A stretch of DNA of 64,000 nucleotides. Source: Warburgia ugandensis. Lineage: Eukaryota > Streptophyta > Magnoliopsida > Canellales > Canellaceae. Positions within the stretch are counted from its first letter, which is position 1. Each line of letters starts with the position of its first letter. The stretch lies in NCBI GenBank assembly GCA_035236585.1, contig CP141126.1, positions 68,487,414-68,551,413 of the forward strand. Reading direction: 5' to 3'. A program made the translations under genes and the position numbers. This document shows, piece by piece, positions 35,145 through 47,098 of the stretch. The notes under the pieces are model-generated. The model was not told where the DNA came from, searched no databases, and saw nothing but the letters and a program-made list of their open reading frames with translations.

Positions 35145-38100
35145 TGTGACTACCTAAGTTTTTAAAATACATTTTCTTTAAACGTAAACAACAAAAGATA
35201 TTTTTTTCAATATAATTTTTTCTTTTCACAAAACCAACTTATCATCTCTACTAACAAAAGACATTTTAAAGATTCTAAAATGCGATGAGCTTATATTCAA
35301 CATTTTCCAAGATTTTATCTAGTCACAACTCATTATCCACTGTATAAATGCATATGTATACATACATGTCTAAAAAGATAAAAGACAAGTTATATAGTTA
35401 CATTTTTAGCACATTCCAGCACTACCATTATCCTCATCCAAGGTTCCATCTATCTCGATCAATTTTTCCTGCAAATCAATTTCTTTGAACTTAAGAAATT
35501 GTAAACAAATTACAATGTATTAGCAAGCCTATGCTTCTTAAGTGTTTGAACATCTAATTTAGCAATATACATAAAGTCAAATACAATGGAATTCTAGACC
35601 ATTTACAAATTCATTCTAAAGAACAGAATACTTTCATGGGGTCCTAAACATGTGACACATTATTAAAATTGAATCCATGTAGTTTCAAATCATATTATCT
35701 CAAAATATTTCATGTCACTGAGTAAGCAATTTCATGATTAATCATCTCATAATATATCAGCTCATAAAATAGGCAAATCTATGCCAAGTCAACTCATAAC
35801 ATATCATTAGCACAAGTAATCCAATTAGCATAGTCAAATCGATTTAGGATTAAATCTATCCTTGTACAACATCAGTAAAGGTAAAATCATAATATATCCA
35901 TGTGAAGGAATAACTATACTATCAGTATGCATAAATTAGTGATAAAACGATGAAACAATTTGATCATTTTTTTATTCAATAATAATAATCAATGCCACAT
36001 CAATCAGAGGATATCAACTCACCAATAAGCAAATCCATGCCAAATCCATATCAAAGCATATCAACTCACCATAGGTAAATCCATGTCAAACCCAAAGCGT
36101 ATTTGCTCACCATAGGTAGATATATGCTAAAAACCAAATCTCAAATCAAAACATGCATGTAAAAACATCTCGCAATTCATCTCGGCCCAAATCATGACTA
36201 TACTATGAGCACCTAGAAGCCTTGCCATCTAGAAGCCTACCATTGCCTCTGGCACCTGCCCTCATCAGCTACGCTCATTGGCTACTCAAAGTACACTTCG
36301 TGATTCAAACATTGATTACATACAAGCATATAAAAACATGATGAAATGCAAATCATGTATCAAATTACGGTTACATATCAAACTAAAATGAGAGATCAAA
36401 TCCACGAAATGCATAAATGAAATGTAAGTGTCAATAATTCTAAACCAAGGATTTTGGATGCTACATATCCTTATATTTATCATTCATATTGTCTTGATAA
36501 TATTCATATATCATTCATATCCACATACTAAATTAATCATTTAATATCATCATCATCAAGGGAAGATATATATCTTTCATTTCATCCATGAAGAATAAAG
36601 TATTTCTAATCTGTAACTATGTCATTATTCTATATATTAAAATTTAACTCTAACATGTATTTGATCATATACATGTTAATCTAGTTAGAACCATAATATA
36701 GTCATAATCCAAATATATAGATAAATTAAAGATGTCAAAACAACCTACCTCATGTGGCAAGTTCATCAATTTCACTAGCATGTATGCTTCAATCCATACT
36801 ACATATATAATTGTGCTTTTAATATACTTAGATATTTAGATTTAATTTTGATCTAATAGTCCAAAACATCCTAGATCATTAATCCGTTAAATTCCTAAAA
36901 TTTATATCTTAAATACATATTTAGGTCTCATGATCTTAGCCATTTAGCTGTAGATCTCCTTTACATACCATGGATCATTGATCAAATATCCATTAGGTGT
37001 TATAATCTCATATCTACAACCTTGATCTCCTATCAATAGTACCAACACTTTAAATTTCAGTATATGGTTGTGATACTATATCAGATTACACATTAATTTT
37101 TAATCGTTGTCGATAGAATTTTGATCAATCATATTTGATCTTTCTTAAATAACTCATAATCAATCTATTGTTCTTACTACAGCTCGATGCTAATGTGAAA
37201 TTGAAATTATATGTTACACAAATCTACTATTTGATTATAGATTAGCCAATTGGATGGCCTAGATTGAGGTTAGGGGTCAAATCGATCAAATATGAGTCAT
37301 CTCATCACATATCTATAGATGAACGGCTTAGATCTACCTTAAAGTTGATATTGTAAGCTAGACCATCAAGGATCATCACAATCTATGAAATGGATGGTCA
37401 ATTCACAGATCATGGATCGACGATGATAGATCAAGATTGGATCTGACTTTGGATGGTCAAATGATCTCAGATCTCACCAAAACCCATTCCATTGTGTAGA
37501 TCACATCAAAATAAGCATGAATCATGATTTTCATGCAAAATTTTAAGGTCACTGGCATCACTGTCTTTGCTCCGATCCATCACCATTCCTTGGCCGATAT
37601 TTACTATTTCTTGGGTCTTTTATTTGCGTTGGCTAGAAGATGATGGTGAATGGCTCCAATCTCCAATTCATGCTGACATTCACCCCATCTATCTCAAAGA
37701 CTGGCATGTATTTTCCACCGATCTCCCTCTTGCCACCATCCTAGTCCCCCTCGGCAATTTGGTTCCTCCTTCATCTCTGTCCTTTCCCCTTCTCCTCTCC
37801 TTCCCTTTCTTCTTCCTCTTTTCTTTTCTCTCTCTGTCGGGTTTTGCTCTGTATGTGTGTGGAAGGGGATGCCATTATCAAAATGGCCACCTTCATTTAA
37901 TTATTAATTTGTTTCTTTTTTATTAAAATTTTAAATTTTAAATTATGAAGTTTTTATTCTTTTACACATCATAGTTATAGTCAAAAGAGATGAATAGTAT
38001 TCATGTTGACTTTCCAACATCTCTTGATTATCCAACTCAACCTTTTGCAAGTGGGGCCCACTTAAGGAAATTATAAAATTGCCCTACGCAAGAAAAATCA

Positions 38101-38301
38101 CAAATTATTTGTTCAAATTTTGATTTCAGCAAACTTAGTGTCATTGGAATTATTTTTCTAAGTACAATCCAAAAATGGATATTCTAAAACTTGATTTGAA
38201 TTCTATACAAAATCTCATTTCTTGGAATTCAATGTCTATGTTTCTTAATTCAATTCCATAAATTCACATAAAATAAAATATAAAAAATTTGGGGTGTCAC
38301 A
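35145..38301 (-). repeat. Gypsy-type LTR (3157 bp), minus strand
   Basis: Starts TGTGACTACC next to a perfect tRNA-iMet primer site and ends GGGGTGTCACA at 38301. On the minus strand this is a 5' LTR. The 37490-38055 part is shared with 1-766. No duplication flanks it (TAGAC follows), consistent with loss of the rest of the element by deletion. Short frames inside are not convincing. Confidence 0.7.
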
Positions 38302-40983
38302 TAGACTTCTAGAGATATTGTATTTATCTCTTTCTTTTAATGGTTGGTTGATGGCTGCAAACTAACCAAAAGGATATTGCATCTTATGAAGGTATCTATG
38401 TGGACAACTTCGCCCTTCTTGATACATTGAATATCATATATGATGGGAAGGATGTAAGCTTTGGACTATTGTTTCTAAGAATTTTTAGAGGCTTTTAATA
38501 GCTCTTTAGGGGATGAGATGCTAAGAACCTTTACTTGAACTTATAGGCAGTGCTTAGTCAAAAACAATATCGTTGGATATGTAATTATCATGTCCAAGGG
38601 GAATGAATTATCTTTTGACAATTATTCATTACATGTGTGATGTCAAAATGGATTACCTTCTCATATTTATCATGAGTGAGCATGATAACAAAAAATCAAT
38701 GGCTCATAGCGAAGGAAATGGATGTTGAAGGACCCATCAAAGATAGGGTAAGGGGAAAGAAGGAAAAAGAGAAATTAACAAAAGAATGTTGGATTGGCAA
38801 ATAAGTTTCATGGGTTCCTTCATTAGTTGCTAATATTTGTAGAAGGATGCACTAATGTACAGTAATTTGTGCGGTTGAATGTGCTTGTAAACCAAAAGAG
38901 TAGAAATGTGGCATATTTAGGATATGAATTAGATATTTAATTTCATATATGAACTTAAGAAAGAAAATGGGGAGGAAGAGTTCAAAAGAAAAAAAAAAGG
39001 ATAAGGATAAGGAAAGAACTAATGCACTATCAACCAGATATGAAGTTTTCATATTTCTATTAAACAAGAAAAGTCTATTAGGAAAAAGGAAAGGAAATGG
39101 GAGATGTAGCTTGTTTATGGATTGCTTTATTAGAGAACAAAGAATAAGAAAGAGGAAGAGTTAGTGTGAGAGAACTGAAGTTTTGTAAGGGAATAGAAGC
39201 AGGGCGTGAGCTTCAACTAATTGTCATGTTGTAGGAAGGGGAAGGAAGATAGAAGACACAGAAAATGGAAATACGTGAGTTTGATAGAGCTTGACTTTAT
39301 CTTCTTGACTTCTGCTTTGATACTATTAAAAGACTTCTTGGACCTTGTTCTTGACTATCAACTAGATTATCAAGAAGAAGAGGGTAAGAGAAAATATGTC
39401 AATGGTCTTGGGGTGCTCGTTGCTATTAATTATGTGGGATGATATTGTTTATACAGTTCTCATTAACTTGTACTACCACAATGGAACAAGAATAATATTA
39501 ACAAAGCATATAATAGGGAAATGTCATGCATCACATGATGTTTAAACATTGTCATGGCCTAAAATATAAATATAACTATCTTTTTGTACATTCTTGTTGT
39601 AAATGTTGTCAGAATAGATACCTAGCTCTAAGGTAGGAATTTCCTTAAAAACTAATTTTCTCTTTATTGGTTGATTCTTCTCTTGTTCTTTTTCTTCTTT
39701 TGCTTTTGCATGCAACCATGTGTTGTCTCTCTTATCAGATTGCACTTTGACTTAGCTATGGACTGTTGTTTACTTCTTCTTTTTTCAAAGTCATCAGTTA
39801 CTAAAATGCTATAGTTCAGCCTCTCTATGAAATTATATACTAAACTTTGGTTCTATTTGTAATGCTAACTTTTACTCTTTTTGCATTCGAACCTTTTGTC
39901 ACAAAACATAATGCCCAGTAAAAACACAAGGTACTTAGTAGCATATTCTTAACCTTCTCAAATTTTATTCAACTTCTTATATTGCTATTATAGTTAGTTT
40001 AATGCTATTATCTACAATTTGAGGAGAAACAAACCCAAAGTCTGATTGATCAAATGACCAAGGGGCACTTTGGGCAAACTACAACATTCCAACGATAAGT
40101 TGGTGCAACATTTCTTCTTTACAATCAAACCCTCAAGACTACCTCATCTTCTTGTCTTACTACCTCTTGGGGTTCTTGGCCACCTATCAATTCACCAATG
40201 ATGTCTGGGATGAGGCCCCCTGTTCTGCCAAGGCTCGGTGCTTCAAGTACATAAAAATTATGTGATCTCTTCACCCATTTCACTGTGGATGTTCTATTAA
40301 GTTCATATGCTATCCATAAAGACAAACTTTGTGGATGTTCTATTAAGTTCATATGCTATCCATAAAGACAAACTTTGGCTATTATTTAATAAATGCATAC
40401 TAGCTTTACATTCACTCTCAAATTTATGCTATCCATAAAGACAAACTAAAGGTAAAATGCCAAATATGCCCTTCAGGAACTTTTAAGAAAATTTCTAATA
40501 AGAGGAAGAAGCTAACAAATGTGTTTTTCATTCCTTGCATGACCGCTTTTTTGGTTTCTATGATTCTTTTTGCTATTTGGATGGGTTTTCTTGTAAAGAT
40601 TGGTACACCTATTTGATAATTGTTTGGTTATCCTGATGTCTGGCATTAATGTGTATAAGTTATTGGGTATAAGTTACTCATCTTCTGGTTACTTCAAGCA
40701 GTTACTTTGATTGGAATACCATCAAATGTCTACAGAAACTAGTACTTGAATAAATTGAGAGAGTTTGCATATTATGGAAATAGGTTACTACTTGTTCATT
40801 AGGGGATTAACTATGATCAGACCTTCCACATTGCAAATCTTCCATTTTGTCTCAGGTCGTTATTTAGACATTATCATTGTGTTACGTTTAAGATTCAAAC
40901 TTATTGAGAAAGGGGAATGTATCTTAAGCACTTGTTTAAGTAGAAAGTGCAAAAGATGAGGCTTGAAGAAGAAAAACCAGTGC
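38302..40983. other. Low-repeat stretch, no gene recognised
   Basis: AT-rich, with several open frames of 60-75 codons that look like no family I know. The Lys-rich frame near 38949 and the minus-strand frame at 40125-40352 are the longest. A 46-base tandem duplication lies at 40284-40375. Confidence 0.5.
40284..40375. repeat. 46-bp tandem duplication
   Basis: Two identical units (40284-40329 and 40330-40375) begin TGTGGATGTTCTATTAAG. A third partial copy (TATGCTATCCATAAAGACAA) occurs near 40426. Confidence 0.93.
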
Positions 40984-41439
40984 TTTGGCAATCCTATCAT
41001 TTTGGTAAATATGAGTTGGGATCAATGAGGGTGGGCGGTAGGCTTATCCTGTTGCGTAATATTAGATGTATGACCATCCGTTCGTGTTTCATAAATATTT
41101 CTCATGGAATTTAACTTTGACGTGGTGAGGGAATGTCAAAAATTTTGTGAGGCTTGATCATCTGCGTAATTGTGGCATGATAGGAGCCCCACTGTCAGTT
41201 CAAGAAAGAAATGTTCTCCTGTAATTTTGCCTGCTTGTGCAGGCATGGCTATGGCTGGCATCTTTGCCTTTTTTGGTATTTTAGAGGATTTTCCAAAATG
41301 TGAAGCTCAATAGTCCGTTGTTATTATGTGGAAAATTGGAACTGTTATATTTTACCTTTTGGGAAGATTTTGTCTAACGATATCCAAAGGTTGTTTCTCC
41401 CTCAAGGCTATCTTGGATTTAGGTTTTCATGTGTGTGTG

Positions 41440-41675
41440 TGTGTGAAAAACTATTTTCCAACTGATTGTATTATGTGGAGGAAGAGGCAGCCGATCACTT
41501 CTTATGTCATTTTATTGTGGCTGAAGTACCACGGTTAGCTACCCTGCGGTGGGTTTTTGGACCATCTGCCGATCACTTCTTATGTCATAGTAGTGTGGCT
41601 GAAGTACCACAGTTAGCTACCCTAAGGTGGTTTCTTGGACTATCTGATAATCTCGGCTATCGGGGGTTTGATTAG
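41440..41675 (+). pseudogene. zf-RVT-like fragment (LINE or related), tandemly duplicated
   Basis: Across two phases the sequence reads like the zinc-binding tail of plant LINE reverse transcriptases: FPTDCIM then, after a frameshift, EEEAADHFLCHFIVAEVP and RLATLRWVFGPS. The C-x-x-C then H-x-x-x-C/H pattern is partly lost. A 78-base segment (41490-41567) is repeated at 41568-41645, so ADHFLCH and LATLRW appear twice. The length of 78 keeps the frame. No upstream reverse transcriptase domain is visible. Confidence 0.35.
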
Positions 41676-41879
41676 TTTTAGGAATTCCTGTCCCTCCGGA
41701 AATAAGGTGAAGAAGAGACCATCTCCCTTCTTTGATAGTTTGGAGGGTTCTGATCTTAAAGTGTAAAGTATCTTTTAGGAAGCAGACCTGCAGCATTTGT
41801 AAGTTGAGATAAAAAGGCTTGGGAAAAATCATCAATGAGCTACATCTTAAGAAATTGGAAATCAGCTTTTCTGGTTGTA

Positions 41880-43460
41880 CATTCTTGCAGGGATATATAG
41901 CTGGATGGATTCTGCAGCCTCCCGATCCTCAGAACCAAGGTTTGAGTGTTTCATGGATTCTTCCTGAACTGATTTGCAGTAGTTCTGTAATTTGAAGTGG
42001 CATTTAAGGCTTCTCTGATCCCCGCCGCTTGAAAGTTTGACTAAAGCGAAAAGCCCATTCTTTGCACATATTCGTCAGGGACTTGGTGAGGTTGTTCTGA
42101 AATGTAACGCTTCAAATGTGTAGCTTCAGCGAAGAGTTTCTCACACGGGACCCGGTAGGCCAACAAACGATATTTCACCCGCCATCCGCATGTCACTATG
42201 CATCTAATGAGGACACCGAATCTCGCATTGCGGGGTTAAGTTTATCCCTAGAGTTAGTTTACTGTAGTTTTATCTTTCTTTAGGTACTGTTTTATTTGCT
42301 TCTCTCGTTTAGTATTGGTTGCTAGTCATCTCTATCCATCTCGTGTCTCCCATTATTGAGAGTAAGTTTCTCTTCAGTTTTTATTTAAAGAAAAACGTAA
42401 AAGGTTGATGTCAGCCAGTTAGTCTCATTTCCCTATATTGTTGTTTAAGTTGTCCAGTAACTAATCAATGAAATATTTGTAATATACATTCATTCCAAGT
42501 ACTGTTTGCACTGACTTTGGCATGTTATGGGGCTTCTCCAACTATACCATCGTTGGCAAGGAAATGATCTACGTAGGTCTCCCACAGTGAATCCCCCAAC
42601 TGGAATAACTGGGGCTGGTGGGATCCCATCTTCTAATGGTGCTCCCTCTATGATGACTCCAGGGATGTATCAAGCCAACCCGACAACAGGTGGAGTTTCT
42701 GCTTCAGCTGCTGATAGTACCCAAGATGGCTTTCCATGCACTTAATCTTCTTAGGACCACTAATTCAAACTAGAAGGTATGCCTTTTCATTCTATCTAGT
42801 TTTAACAGATTCGAATATGATTCTCTTTTAAGCTAAAATATTTACTCGAGGGAAGCTGATCCCAAGAATCCAGTTGTTCTGTGAATTTTTCCCCATTTTA
42901 CTTGTACGGATGGGACTGAATGTGATAGTTAAGCACATGCTTGCTGCAGCTTGGACTAGAACAAACTGGGGTACTTCCCACTAGCCGCTGAATGATGCCA
43001 CTATCAAGTTTCCACTATGATGTCTGCTACAAAGGTTTCTTCCATCTGTGGATCTTGGAGTTTCTAGTAAACTTCCCCCCTGCACTGCTTCTACAGAGGA
43101 AATATCACGAAAGACAAGCATATCTACCAATCGAAAGATCGTTGCAGCCTTGGTTTTGGATCTCACGGACAGCAAAGCACTTTATGATTTTGGCATCTAT
43201 TTCCTGTTCCAGAACTTGAGTACAAAGGAGGAATTTAACTTCAAATTGCTGGTATGAAATTTACTGGAAGTATTTGTACTGGCTAGCAACTTAAAAGACG
43301 AGAGTTTACAAATGGGTGGAAGTTTAAACAGTACTTGTTAGTGCACTAACTGGTACTGGAGAAGCATTGATACTAATGCAAATCCTGTTCTCTTTAAAGC
43401 TGTGCCGCGCTTTACCGGAATGGATGCTGGAATGTAGGATCTTTATGTTTTCCCATGTAA
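41880..43460 (+). pseudogene. Exon-like pieces of an unidentified gene
   Basis: Three pieces have coding-like composition. The first, near 41886-41940, has frame GYIAGWILQPPDPQNQG and is followed by a GTTTGAGT donor-like site. The second, 42527-42742, is Pro/Gly/Ser-rich (SPTVNPPTGITGAGGIPSS). The third, 43021-43257, contains VSSKLPPCTASTEEISRKTS and LVLDLTDSKALYDFGIYFLF and ends before a GTATGAAA donor-like site. The third has a stop just upstream (43018) and a probable one-base frameshift. I cannot name the family. The pieces could come from a host gene, or from a captured or processed copy. Nothing intact remains. Confidence 0.3.
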
Positions 43461-45465
43461 ACTGTATTTTCTTTGAACCAGAAGTTTGAGTCATTCAGAC
43501 ACCAATTGGCTGTTTCTGCATATCGTTGAGCCGGGCCGTTTATTTGACTTGCCGACCTGGTTTGGGTTACTATATTTATCCAATGGTCGGCGAGTCAGAT
43601 GAGGGGCATTGATCAGTGACATGTGGAGCCCACCATAGAGGAGGAGTTGCACTGCTATGAGGTTTTGTCGTGCTCTAGTCTGGCATTCTTCGGAAAAAAT
43701 GTAGTTAGAGAAAAGTGTGGGCCATATTAATAAATGTCAAATGTCAAACTAAGAGTTGCGTCCCCGACAACATTTTTTGAGCTCGCCTTGCATGATTCGC
43801 ACATTATCTCATTCATCTTTGGATATCTAATGCATCAATAAACATGTTGATTGGTTGATAAAATTTCTAAATTGTTTATTTCTGGGAACAGCCATTAGAC
43901 CGCAAAATCAACAAAATTCATATGTTTTTTAATCCATTAAATACCTAAGTTAGACAAGGAGATGAACAAGTGTGATCATTGGGCTCTAGAAAATTGTGGC
44001 AGCCAGACATGACATCTTGTGCTTAGTTTAGCATTTCTCATATTCAATAGATAAATGCTATCAGGTGTGAGCTTCAAGACAGACTCCAATACCCCACCTA
44101 GCTAACCCTATAATTGGATGACATGATCGGTTCATCTTGTTCCGCTTTCCTTAAATAGACTAAATATCAAAATTAATGTCTGTTGAATGATGTTAGCTAT
44201 GCGTTTTTGGTGTTTAAACCATTACATCGGTTCTTTCAAGGAAAAAAATTAGTAACTTCAAGCATCCCATGAGCATGATTTTTTACAAGTAATCTAAATA
44301 GCTGAACAATATAATTAAGTTAGATCATTCAAAGGTAAAGCATAGCCATGCAGAGTTTCTGAGTCAATCGTAGAAGTCACTTCGGATAGCATTTCTCTAA
44401 TAATAATCCAAATTGTTTCGGTTACCCGTACAAAGATAATCTCGCCCCGCTAAACATTCTCGACTCCTGGTGGTGGCCTTTACATGGACGTTTGGAAACC
44501 AAAAACATTGTCTACTTTATTGGAAAAGCCTCCAGCAAAAATCAAAGGTTTAGAGGCATCCAGTGGTGCTAAGGTTTATGTATACATGGCTACTACAGCA
44601 AGAAGTACTGGATAAACAGGTCTGGATCATTCAAGGGTGAGTCACAACTTGTATTTAAGTGAAAAATGCGATATGGCAAAACCGATATAATCTTTTCTGG
44701 AATGGTAAAACCCAAGGCATATGGTCTAGAGTGATCATCTTAAGAATTCAAAATGGCAAGCACTCAAACTGCGGCAAAGCTTTACGACTAATCATGACGC
44801 TTTGCCCTTTGAGTTGGGAGCCCTATGTCTAACCATGACGCTGGCCCATTGTGGCAAGCTAAGATGCTAATCAAAGCTCAAGATGCTCCTGATGGCTTTT
44901 CGGAGTAAGCTTCTGGTGAAACTTACTCTGTCCCTTGTGTTGTCAGCATACAGAAACGACCAGTTTTCTGTGCTTTGAGCGGCCTAATCCTTCAGTGCAG
45001 CATCAAACGACATCGTGAGGCCTCAAGCATGGTTAAAAAAAGCTACATTTTTTTTCTTAAATTGAGTTTTTTTCATGTGCCTTTTTAAAATTTAAAAAGA
45101 TCAGCCTTTTCCCTTTTCCATTTAAAACCCATATTTTTTTTAAAAACTGTCAATTTTAATACTTTTGTTTTTTTTATAATTTTTCTCTTTTCATTTTATA
45201 TATTTTTTTAAACATTTCAATCCTAAGCCTCAAGTGTTTCTATAAAAATGCAATTATAATCTAGGATATGATGTTATGTCCATAACTATGCCACTTTATG
45301 CTTAAGAAGTGTCAAATAAGTTATTATTATTTATTAAAATTTCATAATGTTAAATTTGCCATATTTTTCTCCAACCCTTTTCCACAATTTTTACCTTTTC
45401 CTGACTTCGTACTTTGTAATTTATGGTCTCTAGTACCGCTCGAGATCTGGCAAGAGAAAAATCAA
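43461..45465. other. Intergenic stretch left of the MULE
   Basis: No recognised gene or element. T-rich runs occur at about 45045-45210. This is probably older, less repetitive sequence into which the MULE inserted. Confidence 0.5.
45457..45465. repeat. 9-bp target site duplication AAAAATCAA, left copy
   Basis: Precedes GGGATTTTTGCAAAAAAGCC and is matched exactly at 62360-62368. Nine-base duplications are diagnostic for Mutator-like elements. Confidence 0.92.
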
Positions 45466-45777
45466 GGGATTTTTGCAAAAAAGCCTTTACATTATGGCGT
45501 TTTTGCAAGTAAACCTCACCTTTCATCATTTTTGTAGATTTGCCTATTAAAAATTATACATCATTGCAAATTTGCCATTTTGCATTGTTTTCACCGGTTA
45601 TTACTGTGTAAAATCCAAAATTTCCAGTTTTGCCCTCTACATTTTCTGCTCTGTTCGACAGCGACGAGACGAAGACAATCGTTCACCATTTCTATTCGAT
45701 GATCGTTCGACGACGACGGACTTCGTCGTGCCTCGCCAGAGATCTACATCACACTCCACATGCCCCTAAACCGACTG

Positions 45778-45829
<52 letters not shown>

Positions 45830-46012
45830 CTTGCTTGTCTCTGTCAATTTGTGTGAGCAGAGGACTCCCTGATTTCCTTGATTTGCATAGCTCCATTTTT
45901 CTGTATATTAGATGTTTGATTGTATGCTCCAATGAATGCAACATGATAGCAGGCACGGTTTCTCAATGTAAGCTCCAATGTATGCTCCATTGAATGCAAC
46001 ATGATAGCCGAG
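45466..46012 (+). repeat. Left TIR of MULE (about 547 bp)
   Basis: Inverted copy of 61785-62359. It includes a (CT)22 run at 45783-45826 and two copies of GCAACATGATAGC near its inner end. The TIR of MULEs usually holds the transposase promoter, so the CT run is probably promoter-proximal. Confidence 0.9.
45783..45826. repeat. (CT)22 microsatellite in MULE left TIR
   Basis: The counterpart in the other TIR is the GA run at 61966-62012, of nearly the same length. Confidence 0.97.
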
Positions 46013-46060
46013 TGATTTAATGACGTGCCTAGTTTATCAACAATCTCACCTCAGCAAAGA

Positions 46061-46313
46061 ATGTTGTATGCTCTAAGACAATTCCTTACTCCTTTAGCAA
46101 TTTGGTCATTGGTGATGTTTGTTATTATATCATTCAGTATTCTGTTTGCACCAGTGCATGATTTTCTGTTGTTGTTTTGGGTGATGAATATTGTATGCTT
46201 TAAGACAATTCCTTACTCCTTTAGCAGTTTGGTCATTGGTGATGTTTGTTATTATATCATTCAGTATTCTATTTGCACCAATCCATGATTTATGTTGTTG
46301 TTTTGGGTGATAA
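46061..46313. repeat. 127-bp tandem duplication in MULE 5' region
   Basis: Units start at 46061 and 46188 and share long identical blocks such as ACAATTCCTTACTCCTTTAG and GTTATTATATCATTCAGTAT. They lie between the TIR and the transposase start codon. Confidence 0.93.
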
Positions 46314-47093
46314 GTTTTCTTCTTTGTTTGTTGCAGGTTCTCACTTCTTTTGCTTCTGGACGTGCAACCTCTTTGGTTGTTGAGAGGTTGGAGTTATTGT
46401 TGTTGTTGATTTTTTCTGGTTTTGTTCATTTCTTCTTAGCATTTATTTAGTTAGATTTGTGCACTGTTTTTTCTTAAATTAGTTGGTCCAAGTTGGACAA
46501 AATCTATAAACCTATAAATGTTTAGGTGAAAGCAATTTCAGTCCTATGATGTGACTAGATACCAGTGAGAAAAGCATCTTGTTGTTTCTTGAGTATGGCT
46601 ATACCGTTGTACTTGGAAATGGAGTATTTCTAGTAAAGGGATGTCAGCTTCTAGTGTCATGCATTTTTATGCAGCTCCTCTATAAATGTCATGTAATTTA
46701 GGAGCTGATCTTCATATGTGTCAAATGGTAACCTAGATTATCACTCCATGGTTGTGATCTCCTCAGCATACATAGATTGCTATGGCAAATATAAATGATG
46801 GTAGAATGTAAACCTATGACCTCATGGACTCCCTTGTTTAACACACATTACTATTTTATAATGAAATGTGTTCAGTTTTTGCTTTCATAACTTTTTGTAG
46901 ACTTTATCATATTTTCTACTGTTGAAAGTTTTTTTGCTAATAGTTTGTTATTTGTTTTATGTGTAGATGAAAGGAGACAATAATGTGGCATTTTGGCATA
47001 ATTTGGATGTCCAAAAATCACAAGAAAGGCAAAAGAATACTGAAATGAATGTTTTAGGTGATTTGATATGCCATGGAGAGGAAGGCCCACAAA

Positions 47094-47098
47094 CATGT
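47094..47098. repeat. Target site duplication CATGT, left copy
   Basis: Precedes TGTGACGACC and matches 51914-51918 after the LTR end TTATTACA. Confidence 0.88.

Noticed and set aside
38852-39164. Lys-rich and hydrophobic frames near 39 kb
   Set aside because: AT-rich composition explains both. There is no start context, domain or neighbour supporting a gene.
40125-40352. Minus-strand 75-codon frame with a plausible-looking sequence
   Set aside because: No family recognised, no splice context that convinces, and it overlaps the 46-bp tandem duplication at its start.
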